Shown here: positions 45,438-53,790 of the stretch, piece after piece | Layout: each line of letters starts with the position of its first letter | How positions within the stretch are numbered: position 1 is the first letter of the stretch | Source of the DNA: Bacteroidota bacterium | GTDB taxonomy: Bacteria; Bacteroidota; Bacteroidia; Sphingobacteriales; Sphingobacteriaceae | NCBI GenBank assembly: GCA_013286985.1 | Contig: JABDEQ010000002.1 | Span: 1,563 to 64,445, forward strand | Length of the DNA: 62,883 bases | Reading direction: 5' to 3' | Notes under the pieces: model-generated | What the model saw: the letters and a program-made list of their open reading frames with translations, nothing else | Told to the model about the DNA's origin: nothing | Database searches by the model: none | Program-made: the position numbers and the translations under genes

Positions 45438-46949
45438 TTATTCCTTAACCTTATTCCATGCATCCTTGCTGAATGCATACATTTTTATAACATTGCCGTT
45501 ATCATCCTTAACAAATCGTAAAGGCATCGCGTCTTTCAGGTATATAAAGTCAAGAGTGGAGGTGGGGACGAAAGTGCTGATCTCTTTACCATCCCATAGC
45601 TGTTTAAGTACCAACCCTGTCCCGTTCGACGTTATGGTTAAAAATGCTTCTGGTTTTGCCTCAAACTGGTATTTTCCTTCGAATTGTTTTAATAATGCGG
45701 GCCTCAGTTTTACCTGGTCAATTGGCTTATACGCATTCACTTTTATCCACGGGGTAAGGTCACCAACGCGCGCCTGGCTTATGGCACCTGCATCATTTTT
45801 CGAAAAAGTGATGATCATCTTTTTATTGTTCTCCGGGTCTGTGGTTTCAAAAGCAAACTCCGACGTCCGGCTTAACACATATTGTTGTTTATAATCAAGC
45901 CTGTTCGCAACCAGCGTGTTGTTCACCGCGGTCACTTTAAAATAGGCCGTCGGTGCATCGTGGTTTTGATAGATGCCTTCAAAAGCAGTCAAAGGCGTAT
46001 CGTCTGTTGCCGAAATTTTAATGCGGGCAGAGCTGGCTGTAAAAGGGTTAACCAGCAAGTAGCTGATTAACACAAGCGGAAGCACAAAAAGGTATTTGTA
46101 CAGCTTCCTGGTTGGTTTACTTTGGTTGATCATTTTTATGCGAAGTTTAATTTTTGATGAACTGAATAAATTAGTGAGCGGGTAGGCATTAGGATTTATT
46201 GAATTTTGCAGAATACTTAACTGGTATTGCTTTTTATCGGCCCCGGTGTTTAAAACCTCCCGGTCGGCGATATATTCAAGGTTGAGCCGGTTGTACCGCT
46301 TTAAAAGCAAGGCAAGCGGGTTTATCCATGTTACAATACTAAACACTTCGGCTAGTAATATATCCAGGGAATGCCATTGCCTGATGTGCACCTTTTCGTG
46401 TTCAATAATTTGTGCCAACTGGTGATAATTACTGTTGGGATTTATAAACAGGATGTTAAAGAAAGAAAAAGGCAAAACTTCCTGGTTGTGCTCACAATAA
46501 ATGGTGGCGCCCCCTTTGTAACTGTTGCTGCGTTTAAACAGGAAATAAAGGTTGAGCAGCTGATAAATGAATTTATTTAATAGCACCAGGGCTACCACCA
46601 GATAAATTCCCATTAAACCCTGGATAGCCGTTATATGCGAAAATATCCCCGCCGAAAAACCACGCGCCGCAAGGCCGGTGCCTGTGAGCGAAACGTTTTG
46701 AACAGCGGGTACGGCCCCTAAAATATTTTTAAGCGGGTTTATCCCTGTCACATAGTTGGGAAACGCACCGGCCGACGCGACATGGATTGCTGGTATTAAC
46801 GGCAGCAATAGCGAAAGAAATATTGAGCTTAACAGGAAAGCCCGGTTCAGGTAAAATGCTTTTTCGTTTTTAAACAAAAAAAAGTATGCCGTAAACAGGA
46901 TGGTGAAGATCACGTTAACCTTTACCAGGTACCACATCAAAGTTTCCAT
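45438..46949 (-). CDS. BlaR1/MecR1-type M56 metallopeptidase sensor
   Basis: 503 aa. Membrane helices lie at about 8-28, 35-55, 95-120 and 285-305. The zinc motif HEKVHIRQWHSLDIL (HExxH) and RYNRLNLEYIADREVL lie on the cytosolic loop; the C-terminal part is a long periplasmic beta domain rather than a penicillin-binding sensor, so the inducing signal need not be a beta-lactam. It follows blaI by 11 bp. The pair is typical of Bacteroidota, where it often has unknown targets. Confidence 0.9.
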   Translation of the reverse strand: METLMWYLVKVNVIFTILFTAYFFLFKNEKAFYLNRAFLLSSIFLSLLLPLIPAIHVASAGAFPNYVTGINPLKNILGAVPAVQNVSLTGTGLAARGFSAGIFSHITAIQGLMGIYLVVALVLLNKFIYQLLNLYFLFKRSNSYKGGATIYCEHNQEVLPFSFFNILFINPNSNYHQLAQIIEHEKVHIRQWHSLDILLAEVFSIVTWINPLALLLKRYNRLNLEYIADREVLNTGADKKQYQLSILQNSINPNAYPLTNLFSSSKIKLRIKMINQSKPTRKLYKYLFVLPLVLISYLLVNPFTASSARIKISATDDTPLTAFEGIYQNHDAPTAYFKVTAVNNTLVANRLDYKQQYVLSRTSEFAFETTDPENNKKMIITFSKNDAGAISQARVGDLTPWIKVNAYKPIDQVKLRPALLKQFEGKYQFEAKPEAFLTITSNGTGLVLKQLWDGKEISTFVPTSTLDFIYLKDAMPLRFVKDDNGNVIKMYAFSKDAWNKVKE

Positions 46950-46960
46950 AACCGAAGGAT

Positions 46961-47326
46961 TTATTGTTTTTGCTTGTTTTCAATCATTGCAATGATCTCT
47001 TTGAGTTCATCAACCGAAATTTCTTCTTCTTCTGTAAAAAAGCTCACTACATTCTTCATCGAGTTACCAAACAAACCCGTAAGCAATGGTTTAACGAAGG
47101 TGTTGGTGTATTCCTTTTTTGATACCGCAGCCGAATAGCGGTAAGTAGCCCCGAAATCCTCGTACTTCAAAAAGCCTTTATCAGCCATTCTTCGCATCAT
47201 GGTGGCCACGGTATTAATATGCGGCTTCGGGTCCGGTAACTCTTCCCTTACATCCTTCACAAATGTTTTTTTCAGTTTCCAAACAGCCTTTATAATAGCT
47301 TCCTCTTTTTCGCTTAAACGTTTCAT
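46961..47326 (-). CDS. BlaI/MecI-family repressor
   Basis: 121 aa winged-helix repressor: LSEKEEAIIKAVWKLKKTFVKDVREELPDPKPHINTVATMMRRMADKGFLKYEDFGATYRYSA, then the dimerisation and cleavage region at VVSFFTEEEEISVDELKEI. It is proteolysed by the M56 partner. A perfect 16-bp palindrome with TACA-N2-TGTA lies 33 bp upstream of its start, so it represses itself. Confidence 0.93.
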   Translation of the reverse strand: MKRLSEKEEAIIKAVWKLKKTFVKDVREELPDPKPHINTVATMMRRMADKGFLKYEDFGATYRYSAAVSKKEYTNTFVKPLLTGLFGNSMKNVVSFFTEEEEISVDELKEIIAMIENKQKQ

Positions 47327-47359
47327 AGCACAATTATAAAACTAATTTTGTAATTATAC

Positions 47360-47375
47360 AACTACAATTGTAGTT
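47360..47375. promoter_or_regulatory. BlaI operator candidate, perfect 16-bp palindrome
   Basis: AACTACAATTGTAGTT is fully self-complementary and contains the TACA...TGTA core of BlaI/MecI operators. A second, looser dyad (TATAAAACTAATTTTGTAATTATA-like) lies between it and the start codon, matching the usual two-dyad layout. Confidence 0.75.
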
Positions 47376-47587
47376 TTTTGAAAAGAATTTTTACTCCTCC
47401 TTTTTTAACCGAAATCGGTTTCAACAAAAATCTGACCCGACTTGCAGGAAAATTTAATCACGAAAATGCCCATCCATCAACTTCTTCTATCCATATTGTT
47501 ATCCCCATTGAACGAAGTTTATAACGCCGGATGAGTATACCGTGATCTGCGACTACCTGAAAACCAAAAAGCCCCCTACTTTCCAAC

Positions 47588-47761
47588 ACTGATCTAAGTT
47601 TAAAACTTAGATCTAAAATGTGTTAAGCTTTCAGCTTAACGATAACCTACAATAAACCAAATTAAACAGGTGGGTTGGGTAGTGGGCGGAGGATGATTTT
47701 GCAAGCAGAATGCTTGTTGCATTTCAGGACTAAGTTACGCTATCGCTAAACTTAGACCAGT
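47588..47761. mobile_element. Complete TIR-bounded element, copy 3
   Basis: 174 bp. The ends ACTGATCTAAGTTT and AAACTTAGACCAGT match except one base. Internal hairpins: GTTAAGCTTTCAGCTTAAC and GCAAGCAGAATGCTTG. This is the best preserved copy in the window. Confidence 0.72.
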
Positions 47762-47859
47762 AGCGGGTTGGGTGATGGATGGAGGATACTTTTGCAAGCA
47801 GAATGCTTGCTACATTAGGTCTATTTATGTTATTATTAAACTGAAACTAGTAGCAAGTA

Positions 47860-49458
47860 TTAGCGCTTCGTGGTAGCCCCCTCCAAATTCAGTAATTTAT
47901 TTTTTTGGGCATAGATATACTGTTCATTGGTCAGGTAAATAAAGGAGTCTTCGTACGCAAGCTGATAGAAATTACCGGGTAAATTATTCTCCTGACTTAG
48001 GCGTTTTACGAACGTTACAAACTTAGTATCTACCCATCCGTTAGCGGTATTGAATGTATATGAGTGAGATATACCCTTAGATAGGTATTTTAATTCTACA
48101 TCTTCCTTCACCTTACTTTGGGTGATTCCCGTTGGATTGAATGCACCACGTGTGATACCTGCAAGACGACTTAATATGGTGACGTATGGATAATCGGGAC
48201 TCATTATAGCGGAATCTATAGAATAGACTACTTGCGGAAAATTGGATAGTAATCCGTTCATTGCAAATAAATTATCCGCTTCGGTTTTATCTGTTGCTTT
48301 TGCAATTGTTGCGTCTGAAAGATGTGCAAAAAGGCCCATCTTTCTCCATTCTGCTATGGCATTACTTATGTTTTTCGATGTCAATGTAGTATCATAACTC
48401 TCCATGCTTACAGACATATAAGAAAAATTAAGCTTCTTCATGAATCCTTCCGCTTGCTCTGCGCTTAGAGCGATAAGCGAAAAGTAACGAAAATGATCCT
48501 CGGCGGTAGTGCCAGGACTAAACATAACGCTGTGCAGCCGGAGTGGTGATTGCTGATCTGTTAAAACCTTATTAAAGATGCGGTAAAAATCTTCGACAAA
48601 AAGATCTCCGGGGCCGATTTTCCCTTGTCTGTTTTTATAATTAGTAAAAGCAAGGCTGGTATATTTATAAATATGCCCGTTGCAAACTAAACTCACCTTG
48701 AACCTTACTCCCGGTATGGAAAATGAGGTATCCGGGATTGTAGTATAGCTAAAATTAGTAAAATTAAGACCGGGCAATATTGATGCTATATCGCGATGTA
48801 TTTGCTCCAGCCAAACATCCGGGTCGTCGGGATATTTTGTCAAATCAACTACCTTGTCAAATTTGCAATAATCGTTTAGCTGAAATGCCGATTCTATTTT
48901 ACCATTTCTGATATTATTTTCCAAACGGACAAAAGATGAATCATCAACGACGCCATTTTTATGCAAATCTTCTGCAACCGGCAGCAATTTATTTGATGCA
49001 AGCTGCTCCAAACGTGAACTCATTTCTGTTATGGTGCCGATCATTTGCAGATCAATCACATAACGACCAGTATCTATACCTTTTAATGTATAAGTATAAA
49101 CCCTATCAGTCAACAAACCCGCCTTCTTAATATTCTCTAACAAAATATGGAGTGACACATTAATACTGTCCTGGCTTTTTTTATCTGGATGCCCTTTACC
49201 ATAAGAAATCGCAAAACTGCTTTTATGCAGGTCTATATGAAATTTCTTTTGCAGCATGATGCTTTCAACTCCGCCTAAGATGGCGATGCGATAAGAAGCG
49301 TGTTTTTTTTCTTTAAGCTCTTTTTCCAATACTGGTCTGTCTTCAACGGTTATAATTTGATATTTAATAAGGCTGTCAATAGCCGCAGAGGGCGATTGTG
49401 CGCAAACCTTATTAAACAGGCCGCAAAGAGAGATAAGGATGATAAGGCAACGTTTCAT
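47860..49458 (-). CDS. Hypothetical secreted protein, 532 aa
   Basis: I use ATG 49458, which gives a normal signal peptide (MKRCLIILISLCGLFNKVCAQ); the longer frame from 49515 puts 19 residues before it. The mature protein is mixed alpha/beta, without repeats or membrane helices, and I recognise no domain. A conserved-looking segment is SALSAEQAEGFMKKLNFSYMSVSMES. It is monocistronic and exported, role unknown. Confidence 0.65.
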   Translation of the reverse strand: MKRCLIILISLCGLFNKVCAQSPSAAIDSLIKYQIITVEDRPVLEKELKEKKHASYRIAILGGVESIMLQKKFHIDLHKSSFAISYGKGHPDKKSQDSINVSLHILLENIKKAGLLTDRVYTYTLKGIDTGRYVIDLQMIGTITEMSSRLEQLASNKLLPVAEDLHKNGVVDDSSFVRLENNIRNGKIESAFQLNDYCKFDKVVDLTKYPDDPDVWLEQIHRDIASILPGLNFTNFSYTTIPDTSFSIPGVRFKVSLVCNGHIYKYTSLAFTNYKNRQGKIGPGDLFVEDFYRIFNKVLTDQQSPLRLHSVMFSPGTTAEDHFRYFSLIALSAEQAEGFMKKLNFSYMSVSMESYDTTLTSKNISNAIAEWRKMGLFAHLSDATIAKATDKTEADNLFAMNGLLSNFPQVVYSIDSAIMSPDYPYVTILSRLAGITRGAFNPTGITQSKVKEDVELKYLSKGISHSYTFNTANGWVDTKFVTFVKRLSQENNLPGNFYQLAYEDSFIYLTNEQYIYAQKNKLLNLEGATTKR

Positions 49459-49588
49459 AGCAGCAATGAAGATAAACATTGTTATGTAATTTATCGATAA
49501 AATAGCCTCCCCCATTTCTTGCCATATGTCAAGTGGAAGCCGGCATATTTGATTTTTATTTGTCGTGTTAATTTAATCGACAAATAAA

Positions 49589-50335
49589 ATGGCAAATTAC
49601 ATTTCAGGGATGCCCCTTTGGGCCATCATACTATTCGTTATCAGTTTTCTTTACTCCATTACTTTTATAGCCAACGCGGCAAAGCAGGCGGCGCTCAATG
49701 CGGGTATGAGTGCGGGTAAAGCGAGAAATATTTGGTTCGGCATTTTGGGTTTTTATGTTATTTACCTGGCCTATGTTTCCTATTTCTCATTAAAAGGTGT
49801 GTTTGATGTTAATTCACTTCCCCCCAAAGTAATGGTTTGGGCGGGTTTTCCGTTGCTGATCATTTTATTCGGATTTATCGGTAACACCAAATTGTTTAAG
49901 CAACTGCTCCGGGCCGCCACACTCCAATCGCTGATTACTATACATATATTCAGGTTGGTTGGCATATTTTTTATTTTGCTTTACTTTTATCACTTGCTTC
50001 CGGGCAAATTTGCTTTTTCGGCAGAGATGGGCGATGTTATTACCGCGCTGCTGGCCATCCCTGTGGCCAGGATGGTTACAAAAGGGAAACCCAGGGCAAC
50101 GGCGGCCGTTTATGCCTGGAATATCTTCGGCATACTGGATATCCTTAACATACTCGTCCTGGTAGCTATTGATGGCCAAAATACTGCCCTTACCGGCTCG
50201 CAAGGCGATTTAAGGGAAATGACAATATTTCCATTTGTATGGTTCCCTGCATTTGCCCCGGCAACTATATTGTTTTTACATACCATAGTTTTCAGAAAGC
50301 TATACCAAGTAAAGGCAGCAGCCGGTGCTAATTGA
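49589..50335 (+). CDS. Hypothetical integral membrane protein, 248 aa
   Basis: About seven helices starting at MPLWAIILFVISFLYSITFIANAA; no soluble domain. Charged or polar residues inside helices are few. I recognise no family, although the architecture resembles small transporter- or sensor-like Bacteroidota proteins. It is convergent with the kinase-LanC gene. Any link with that locus, such as export, is speculative. Confidence 0.7.
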   Translation: MANYISGMPLWAIILFVISFLYSITFIANAAKQAALNAGMSAGKARNIWFGILGFYVIYLAYVSYFSLKGVFDVNSLPPKVMVWAGFPLLIILFGFIGNTKLFKQLLRAATLQSLITIHIFRLVGIFFILLYFYHLLPGKFAFSAEMGDVITALLAIPVARMVTKGKPRATAAVYAWNIFGILDILNILVLVAIDGQNTALTGSQGDLREMTIFPFVWFPAFAPATILFLHTIVFRKLYQVKAAAGAN

Positions 50336-50418
50336 TATTGAAAAATTCATCAATGATGACAAAAGAAATAGAAACGCTGAAAAGAGTAAGGTGGGCGGGA
50401 CAAAAATTTCAGATTTTT

Positions 50419-50531
50419 TGTCCCATTTGTCCCAACCTGGCCCGCCGGGCAGGTTAACTTGCTGATTTATAAGGGAGGTCTGTTTCGGCTGTCTCGTTTT
50501 GTCTCTCGTGTATCATGTTTTTCGCGGGACA
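50419..50531. repeat. TGTCCC/GGGACA-bounded element, second copy
   Basis: Starts at TGTCCCATTTGTCCCAACCTGGCCC and ends in GTATCATGTTTTTCGCGGGACA. It matches the element at 12688-12799 at both ends and partly in the middle. A palindrome GGGACAAAAA / TTTTTTGTCCC overlaps its left end at 50397-50424. No coding capacity. Confidence 0.55.
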
Positions 50532-50566
50532 GCGCGCTTCGACAAACGATCATGGTTATTTCAAAT

Positions 50567-52900
50567 TTACATACAAGGAAACGATACTTTATTTCCTTTA
50601 TCCATTTCCATTTCCAGCAGTTTCAATCCAAATTTCCCCTTAAAAAACGAGTCGGTTTTCAGGAATGTGTTGACTTGTTGTGATTTGGTTAACAGACTTT
50701 TAGCCTGATCATAATATTTCTCGTTTTGAGTAGCTCCGTACAAACTTAATAACGAATATGATCGGCCGGCTAATCCGCAACACAGGTCGCCTGCCATGCT
50801 TTCGTTGTAATAAACGTCAACGGCTATTTTTTCTGCAATGTCAATGTATTTGGCTTCTTTAAAGAGATCAGCTGCAAGCAGAAACAGTTCCAAAAAGCCT
50901 GCGCCGCCATTGCACCATCCCGGCATGTAATGGAAGTATCTGGTATTTATTTTGTTTTTCCAGATAATTAAACTATCATGCTCCTCGCGCACATCATATA
51001 ACTCCTGTATCTTAATTTCCAGCCATGCCGGAATCGACGCACTGATAGCCTGGTGCCACCGTAAAGCAGCGTATATAAGGCCCGCCCAACCATGCGCTAT
51101 ACCCGTAAATTTTACGGAATAATCATCGCTTATGGTGGTTGATAACTTATCGTGCCACATACTGTCCATCAGACTGTTACCATAATTGATAATAAACGTT
51201 TTATCAAAATTAACAAAAGCAGGAAGCGACTCAACAATTAATGCCAGCGCCAAAAGAATACTGGACTTACCCATGGTCATATCCAAATTCGTACTGTCAG
51301 ATTTCCCAATCGCTATTATCCGCTCCATACTGTACATAGTTGTGCCTGCATCCCCAATTGATGAGCTTATTAAAGCCTGAACAAAATGCAGGCCCGGTTC
51401 ATGATTAAATACAGAAACATCCTCCAAATCCTTCGCTTCAAACCCCAAAGCTTTATTGGTATAAGCTTGCTCCCGGGTAGTCATTTCTTTAACACTATTG
51501 CTCCATATATCGGCCAGGGAAATGAGTTCGGCGCTTTTAGTATTTAGCGCCATGCGATACAGAAAATAAGCAATTCCGGCTCCGCCATTAAATATTGAAC
51601 AGGAAGGCCCACGGTCAAAATATTCGCGGATAGTTTTTTCGCTGCTTAGTTTGGCAATCAAATCATCGGTATTATCATACAACGAAAGGTTATCCAGAGC
51701 ATATTCCCGGCGTACAATGTTGGGGAATTTCGCATGTTGGAGCGAATCAAAATCAGCAATAACCTTATCAAGATCGGGATACCTCAATTTCGGGTCCTTT
51801 TGTAAACACCTGGCTAATATCTGTTCTAATTCTTTAAAAGGCTGCAAACCCAGTTCCTCAAAAAATCTTACAGGTTCCTCAACCAATTGGCGCCGCATCA
51901 CTTCACCTTCAAAGGAGAAATCAATATAGTGTTTGCCTGTATACAAATAGTATATCATAGCAGCGATGCTGTATTGCTCACAAAAAGAATTCCAATGGTG
52001 GGCACTCCTGCCCTGTTGAATTGTTATGCTTTCGGGAGGTGAAAAATATTCTGCTGCCGGAATATAATTGGTTTTATTTTTTATAAAAGACGATAAGCCA
52101 AAATCAATAATATAAATCTTGCCATCGGTATTGATAAGCAGGTTTCTTGGGTTAATGTCGATATGATAAACGCCCTCTTTATGCAACTGGCTATAAGCTG
52201 CTACTATATTCTTCATAACCAGTGCCAGCTCTTTAAATTGCGATTTATCTCGCAGTCTCTTCACATAATCTGTTAGCGGCGTATGCTCAATTTTTTCGAT
52301 TATCAGATAGGGATGATCGTCACGCTCCCCGTGTTTAATAAGCTTCGGATTAACAACGTTTGATAAGCCGTTTAAAATAACAGCTTCATTATCAAAATTG
52401 TATTTTATTCTTTTTTGTTCGGGCTTTTCTATGCCAATTTTTATAATAACATTTTTATAATCCTCATTGTCCGAAAAAGCCTCATATACTTCAGTGTCTT
52501 CAATTTTTTGAATGTTTTTTATGATGGTATAGCCTTCAAACAGTTCTCCGGCTTTCAAAATATTTTCTACCGACTCATCCCATTGAAAAACAAGCAATTC
52601 ATTTTTTACCAGGTCGATGATAAAAGGATGCGCGTCTTCCAGCATTTGCACCGGATCTTCCTTCACAGCAGTTGCATAACTCATTATGGCATCAACTACG
52701 GTAGATGGCTTCTCGAAATTCCGGAGCAGCATAGCCATATCTTTAGAAATAATCTTGCTCCTGTGCCTCGATTTGGTTTTGTTAAGCACATAATCGTCCG
52801 CGTCGTAATCAACGTCTTTAAATTCGGGCAAGTCATTAATTTCATGTATAGGGATGAGTTCCACCCCTTCGGCAAGCCGTACTTTTTCTAAAATATTCAT
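50567..52900 (-). CDS. RRE-like / Ser-Thr kinase / LanC fusion (lanthipeptide synthetase-like)
   Basis: 777 aa in three parts. Residues 8-105 read like an RRE/PqqD winged helix (VRLAEGVELIPI, then AMLLRNFEKPSTVVDAI ... FIIDLVKNELLV). Residues about 125-395 are a protein kinase: Lys 154 in VIIKIG, Glu 172, catalytic HID (247-249) with N254, and DFG (267-269). Residues about 430-777 are a LanC cyclase: IAHGWAG (His 603), GWCNGGAG (Cys 663) and DLCCGLAG (Cys 707, Cys 708). The CCG motif replaces the usual CHG of LanC, as in ProcM-type enzymes. Kinase would phosphorylate Ser/Thr in a precursor, the lyase remove phosphate, LanC close thioethers. The ATG overlaps the upstream stop as TAATG. Unlike class III/IV enzymes, no N-terminal lyase domain is present. 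Confidence 0.88.
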   Translation of the reverse strand: MNILEKVRLAEGVELIPIHEINDLPEFKDVDYDADDYVLNKTKSRHRSKIISKDMAMLLRNFEKPSTVVDAIMSYATAVKEDPVQMLEDAHPFIIDLVKNELLVFQWDESVENILKAGELFEGYTIIKNIQKIEDTEVYEAFSDNEDYKNVIIKIGIEKPEQKRIKYNFDNEAVILNGLSNVVNPKLIKHGERDDHPYLIIEKIEHTPLTDYVKRLRDKSQFKELALVMKNIVAAYSQLHKEGVYHIDINPRNLLINTDGKIYIIDFGLSSFIKNKTNYIPAAEYFSPPESITIQQGRSAHHWNSFCEQYSIAAMIYYLYTGKHYIDFSFEGEVMRRQLVEEPVRFFEELGLQPFKELEQILARCLQKDPKLRYPDLDKVIADFDSLQHAKFPNIVRREYALDNLSLYDNTDDLIAKLSSEKTIREYFDRGPSCSIFNGGAGIAYFLYRMALNTKSAELISLADIWSNSVKEMTTREQAYTNKALGFEAKDLEDVSVFNHEPGLHFVQALISSSIGDAGTTMYSMERIIAIGKSDSTNLDMTMGKSSILLALALIVESLPAFVNFDKTFIINYGNSLMDSMWHDKLSTTISDDYSVKFTGIAHGWAGLIYAALRWHQAISASIPAWLEIKIQELYDVREEHDSLIIWKNKINTRYFHYMPGWCNGGAGFLELFLLAADLFKEAKYIDIAEKIAVDVYYNESMAGDLCCGLAGRSYSLLSLYGATQNEKYYDQAKSLLTKSQQVNTFLKTDSFFKGKFGLKLLEMEMDKGNKVSFPCM

Positions 52901-53694
52901 TACGCGATATGTTTTTTATGTTGATGTCCGGCAAAGAGTGTTTCATCCGGCTCCCAGGTTTCGGTTTTAAATCCTTTTTGTTTTATTTGTTGAAGGGCAT
53001 ATTGCCAGGGCTTAGTAACCAGCATTTTTTTTCCTTCAATAATGCCTGCTGCCAACTCTTTTGTTATCCAAATCCGCCAGCTAACCGGATCTTTTTTGCG
53101 CGATGGCGGATCAATACCCCACGATAGCATCAGCGTATCAAAAATGGGGGCTGTAAATGGCACGCCCTGTGCCGAGAAAGATTTGGTTTGATTGTAAATC
53201 TTTTCTGCCGAACTTTTCAGATCTTCAAAATTGTCGAAATACACAACAAATTTGTCGGGGCGCGAGATGCCATGATAATTGTTTCCCGTTTTAAAACAAT
53301 ACACGTTTGCCCCTGTAAGTGCTTTTATCACCTCATAAAACACCGCATAATAATCATCTATATGAGGACTTATGTAAAGCTTAAAAGTGCAGGCGTCGGA
53401 GCCTATATCAGCTACTGCCACCTTTTGGGGTTTCCAGCTCAGCCAATAGGTACTCTTATTACTGACTATAGGCGTCCAATAATCTTTCAATAACGCATCG
53501 ATTTTGACCTGTAGTTTATCGGCCGAAAAAATAGAATCATGACCCCATTGCGCTGCCCGCTGGTTTAACGGAATAGGAATGGTATTATAATAATAAAGCT
53601 TTTGCGAAAGCTTGTTTAAATCGGTAACAGGCAAAAGCGCGCCGTATTTTATACCGCTTATTGAAAGGTCGATAATTTTATTTGATGTTTCCAA
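52900..53694 (-). CDS. HopA1-family protein (candidate phospho-Ser/Thr lyase)
   Basis: 264 aa, no signal peptide or membrane segment. The pattern of the HopA1 effector family is visible: CTFKLYISPHIDDYYAVFYEVI (103-124), SRPDKFVVYF (144-153), the ending GVPFTAPIFDTLMLSWGIDPPS (177-198) and SWRIWITKELA (205-215). In class V lanthipeptide systems the HopA1-like protein (LxmY) is the lyase that removes phosphate from pSer/pThr. Here it stands immediately upstream of the kinase-LanC gene, coupled by a one-base overlap, which supplies the activity missing from that fusion. Catalytic residues cannot be assigned by eye. Confidence 0.78.
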   Translation of the reverse strand: METSNKIIDLSISGIKYGALLPVTDLNKLSQKLYYYNTIPIPLNQRAAQWGHDSIFSADKLQVKIDALLKDYWTPIVSNKSTYWLSWKPQKVAVADIGSDACTFKLYISPHIDDYYAVFYEVIKALTGANVYCFKTGNNYHGISRPDKFVVYFDNFEDLKSSAEKIYNQTKSFSAQGVPFTAPIFDTLMLSWGIDPPSRKKDPVSWRIWITKELAAGIIEGKKMLVTKPWQYALQQIKQKGFKTETWEPDETLFAGHQHKKHIA

Positions 53695-53735
53695 ACCGGG
53701 AATATGTTATCAAAACAGAATGTAGTTTTTTTTAT

Positions 53736-53776
53736 TTTTAAGAGGCTACCCCAATAAAAAGAATAGCCTCTTAAAA
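53736..53776. promoter_or_regulatory. Perfect 13-bp hairpin between precursor and lyase genes
   Basis: The arms TTTTAAGAGGCTA and TAGCCTCTTAAAA enclose 15 bases. On the transcribed (minus) strand the hairpin is followed by A-rich rather than T-rich sequence, so it is a poor terminator. An mRNA-processing or stability hairpin that raises precursor over enzyme levels is a reasonable inference. Confidence 0.6.
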
Positions 53777-53790
53777 CTATGTTATGTGTG

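Larger units (their letters stand above)
47327..47859. repeat. Spacer with BlaI operator, TIR element and a half copy
   Basis: 533 bp without a gene. The left end carries the BlaI operator. A complete element occupies 47588-47761. A second, partial copy (right half: TTGGGTGATGGATGGAGGATACTTTTGCAAGCAGAATGCTTGC) follows directly at about 47762-47845, making a tandem arrangement. Confidence 0.72.

Noticed and set aside
42774..47326. Beta-lactam resistance island (beta-lactamase-like hydrolase near blaI-blaR1)
   Set aside because: The hydrolase has a C-terminal DUF3471-type domain as in esterases/peptidases, lies in a separate transcription unit, and the M56 protein has no penicillin-sensor domain.
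41473..47845. Complete insertion sequences
   Set aside because: The elements have terminal inverted repeats but no coding capacity for a transposase, and none lies in the window.
50567..52900. Standard class III or IV lanthipeptide synthetase (LanKC/LanL)
   Set aside because: The N-terminal 120 residues read as a winged helix, not as an OspF-type lyase; the lyase is encoded separately.
53736..53776. Rho-independent terminator after the candidate precursor
   Set aside because: The strong hairpin is followed by A-rich rather than T-rich sequence on the transcribed strand, so it is described as a processing/stability hairpin instead.
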